This document shows, in pieces, positions 63,536 through 64,000 of a DNA stretch of 64,000 nucleotides. A program made the position numbers and the translations under genes. The notes under the pieces were generated by a model. It did not search any database, was not told where the DNA came from, and saw only the letters and a list, made by a program, of their open reading frames with translations. The stretch is from Chromatiales bacterium (ex Bugula neritina AB1) (GTDB taxonomy: Bacteria > Pseudomonadota > Gammaproteobacteria > Granulosicoccales > Granulosicoccaceae): the NCBI GenBank assembly GCA_001730015.1, contig MDLA01000091.1:1-64000 (forward strand). Direction: 5' to 3'. The stretch's first letter is position 1. Each line of letters starts with the position of its first letter.

Positions 63536-64000
63536 ATGACAGCCTTCATTATCCGGCGGCTTTTACAGGCTGTTCTGGTCGTCTTTCTGATGTCGGTGAT
63601 TGTCTTCTTTGGCGTCAATGTGATTGGCGATCCGGTCGACATGCTGATCAGCCCGGAGGCAGACCAGGAAGAGATCGCGCGGACTATTCAGGCGCTTGGC
63701 CTTGACCGGCCCATTGCCGAGCAATATCTCTATTTTCTAAAAGGCGTTGCGACAGGCGATTTCGGCAAGTCATTTATTTTTGGCGAGCCAGCGCTGAAAC
63801 TTATTCTGCAGCATATGCCGGCGACCGTTGAGCTGGCATTGTTATCGTTATTTATGGCTATCGTGCTCGGCATACCACTTGGCTTGTATGCCGGCCTTTA
63901 CCCGGATAAAAAACTGTCAAAGGGAATTATTGCAGGCTCGATTCTCGGTTTTTCGCTGCCGACATTCTGGGTCGGGCTGATGATGATTATGTTGTTTGCC
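63536..64000 (+). CDS. dipeptide-type ABC transporter permease (DppB-like), partial
   Basis: 155 codons to the window edge. MTAFIIRRLLQAVLVVFLMS is the usual first helix of DppB/GsiC permeases, followed by FGVNVIGDPVDMLISPEADQ, LGLDRPIAEQYLYFLKGVAT, GDFGKSFIFGEPALKLI and the start of the BPD_transp_1 core (VELALLSLFMAIVLGIPLGL). It forms the channel for the binding protein just upstream. The 3' part, including the EAA loop, is outside the window. Confidence 0.93.
   Translation, partial: MTAFIIRRLLQAVLVVFLMSVIVFFGVNVIGDPVDMLISPEADQEEIARTIQALGLDRPIAEQYLYFLKGVATGDFGKSFIFGEPALKLILQHMPATVELALLSLFMAIVLGIPLGLYAGLYPDKKLSKGIIAGSILGFSLPTFWVGLMMIMLFA

Overview
The window looks like chromosome of a heterotrophic, probably marine, Gammaproteobacterium. 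This rests on a DUF1820 gene beside a tRNA-Ser, several osmolyte and organic-acid uptake operons, MlrC/M81 and AtuA-type catabolic genes, and moderate GC. The species cannot be told from the sequence. Most of the window is well-packed catabolic and transport operons, broken by three accessory zones rich in mobile DNA.

Layout. 1-8.3 kb: an IS3-family element cut by the window edge has truncated a CHASE-domain membrane sensor (443-1945) that was co-transcribed with a periplasmic binding protein. Divergent from these is a four-gene phosphorelay cluster (receiver, small DHp-like protein, receiver-kinase hybrid, receiver), then an astacin-type secreted protease and a decayed Ig/FN3-like gene. 8.3-14.6 kb: tRNA-Ser(GGA), DUF1820, a three-gene minus-strand operon (isocitrate/isopropylmalate-type dehydrogenase, Gfo/Idh/MocA oxidoreductase, MBL hydrolase) and an EAL protein. 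15.0-22.5 kb: a glycine-betaine-type ABC transporter with a double-length permease, a choline-kinase-like protein and a dimethylglycine/sarcosine dehydrogenase-GcvT protein, together a betaine uptake and demethylation operon. 22.6-36 kb: hybrid histidine kinase, MsrA, an aldo/keto reductase-RidA fusion, a kynureninase/SRPBCC/TIGR04076/AKR operon, HyuA-HyuB, a DUF3299 protein and an exported cyclase-family protein.

36-43.5 kb is the most unusual part. Five small genes, all on the minus strand, are separated by degraded group II introns, all on the plus strand. The introns sit at TTGT|T junctions inside attC-like sites, and one uninterrupted 120-bp attC-like palindrome (40554-40673) carries the stop codon of its gene in its core. 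I read this as a cassette array without an integrase in view, invaded by attC-targeting group II introns. A second, smaller block of the same kind lies at 56.1-58.5 kb around a VOC/AraC gene pair. Small MITE-like repeats (families A and B, and an IS1380-derived family) are nested in and around these blocks.

43.7-49.3 kb: a polyamine-type ABC transporter (PotD/B/C/A order) with an MBL hydrolase and a TSUP permease. 49.8-50.9 kb: an IS1380 remnant abutting a tandem array of about 20 heptamers. 51.2-55.9 kb: a complete tripartite tricarboxylate transporter (TctC-TctB-TctA) followed by AtuA/DUF1446 and DUF4387 genes. 58.8-64 kb: an M20 amidohydrolase, an M81 (MlrC-like) metallopeptidase and a dipeptide-type ABC transporter that runs off the window.
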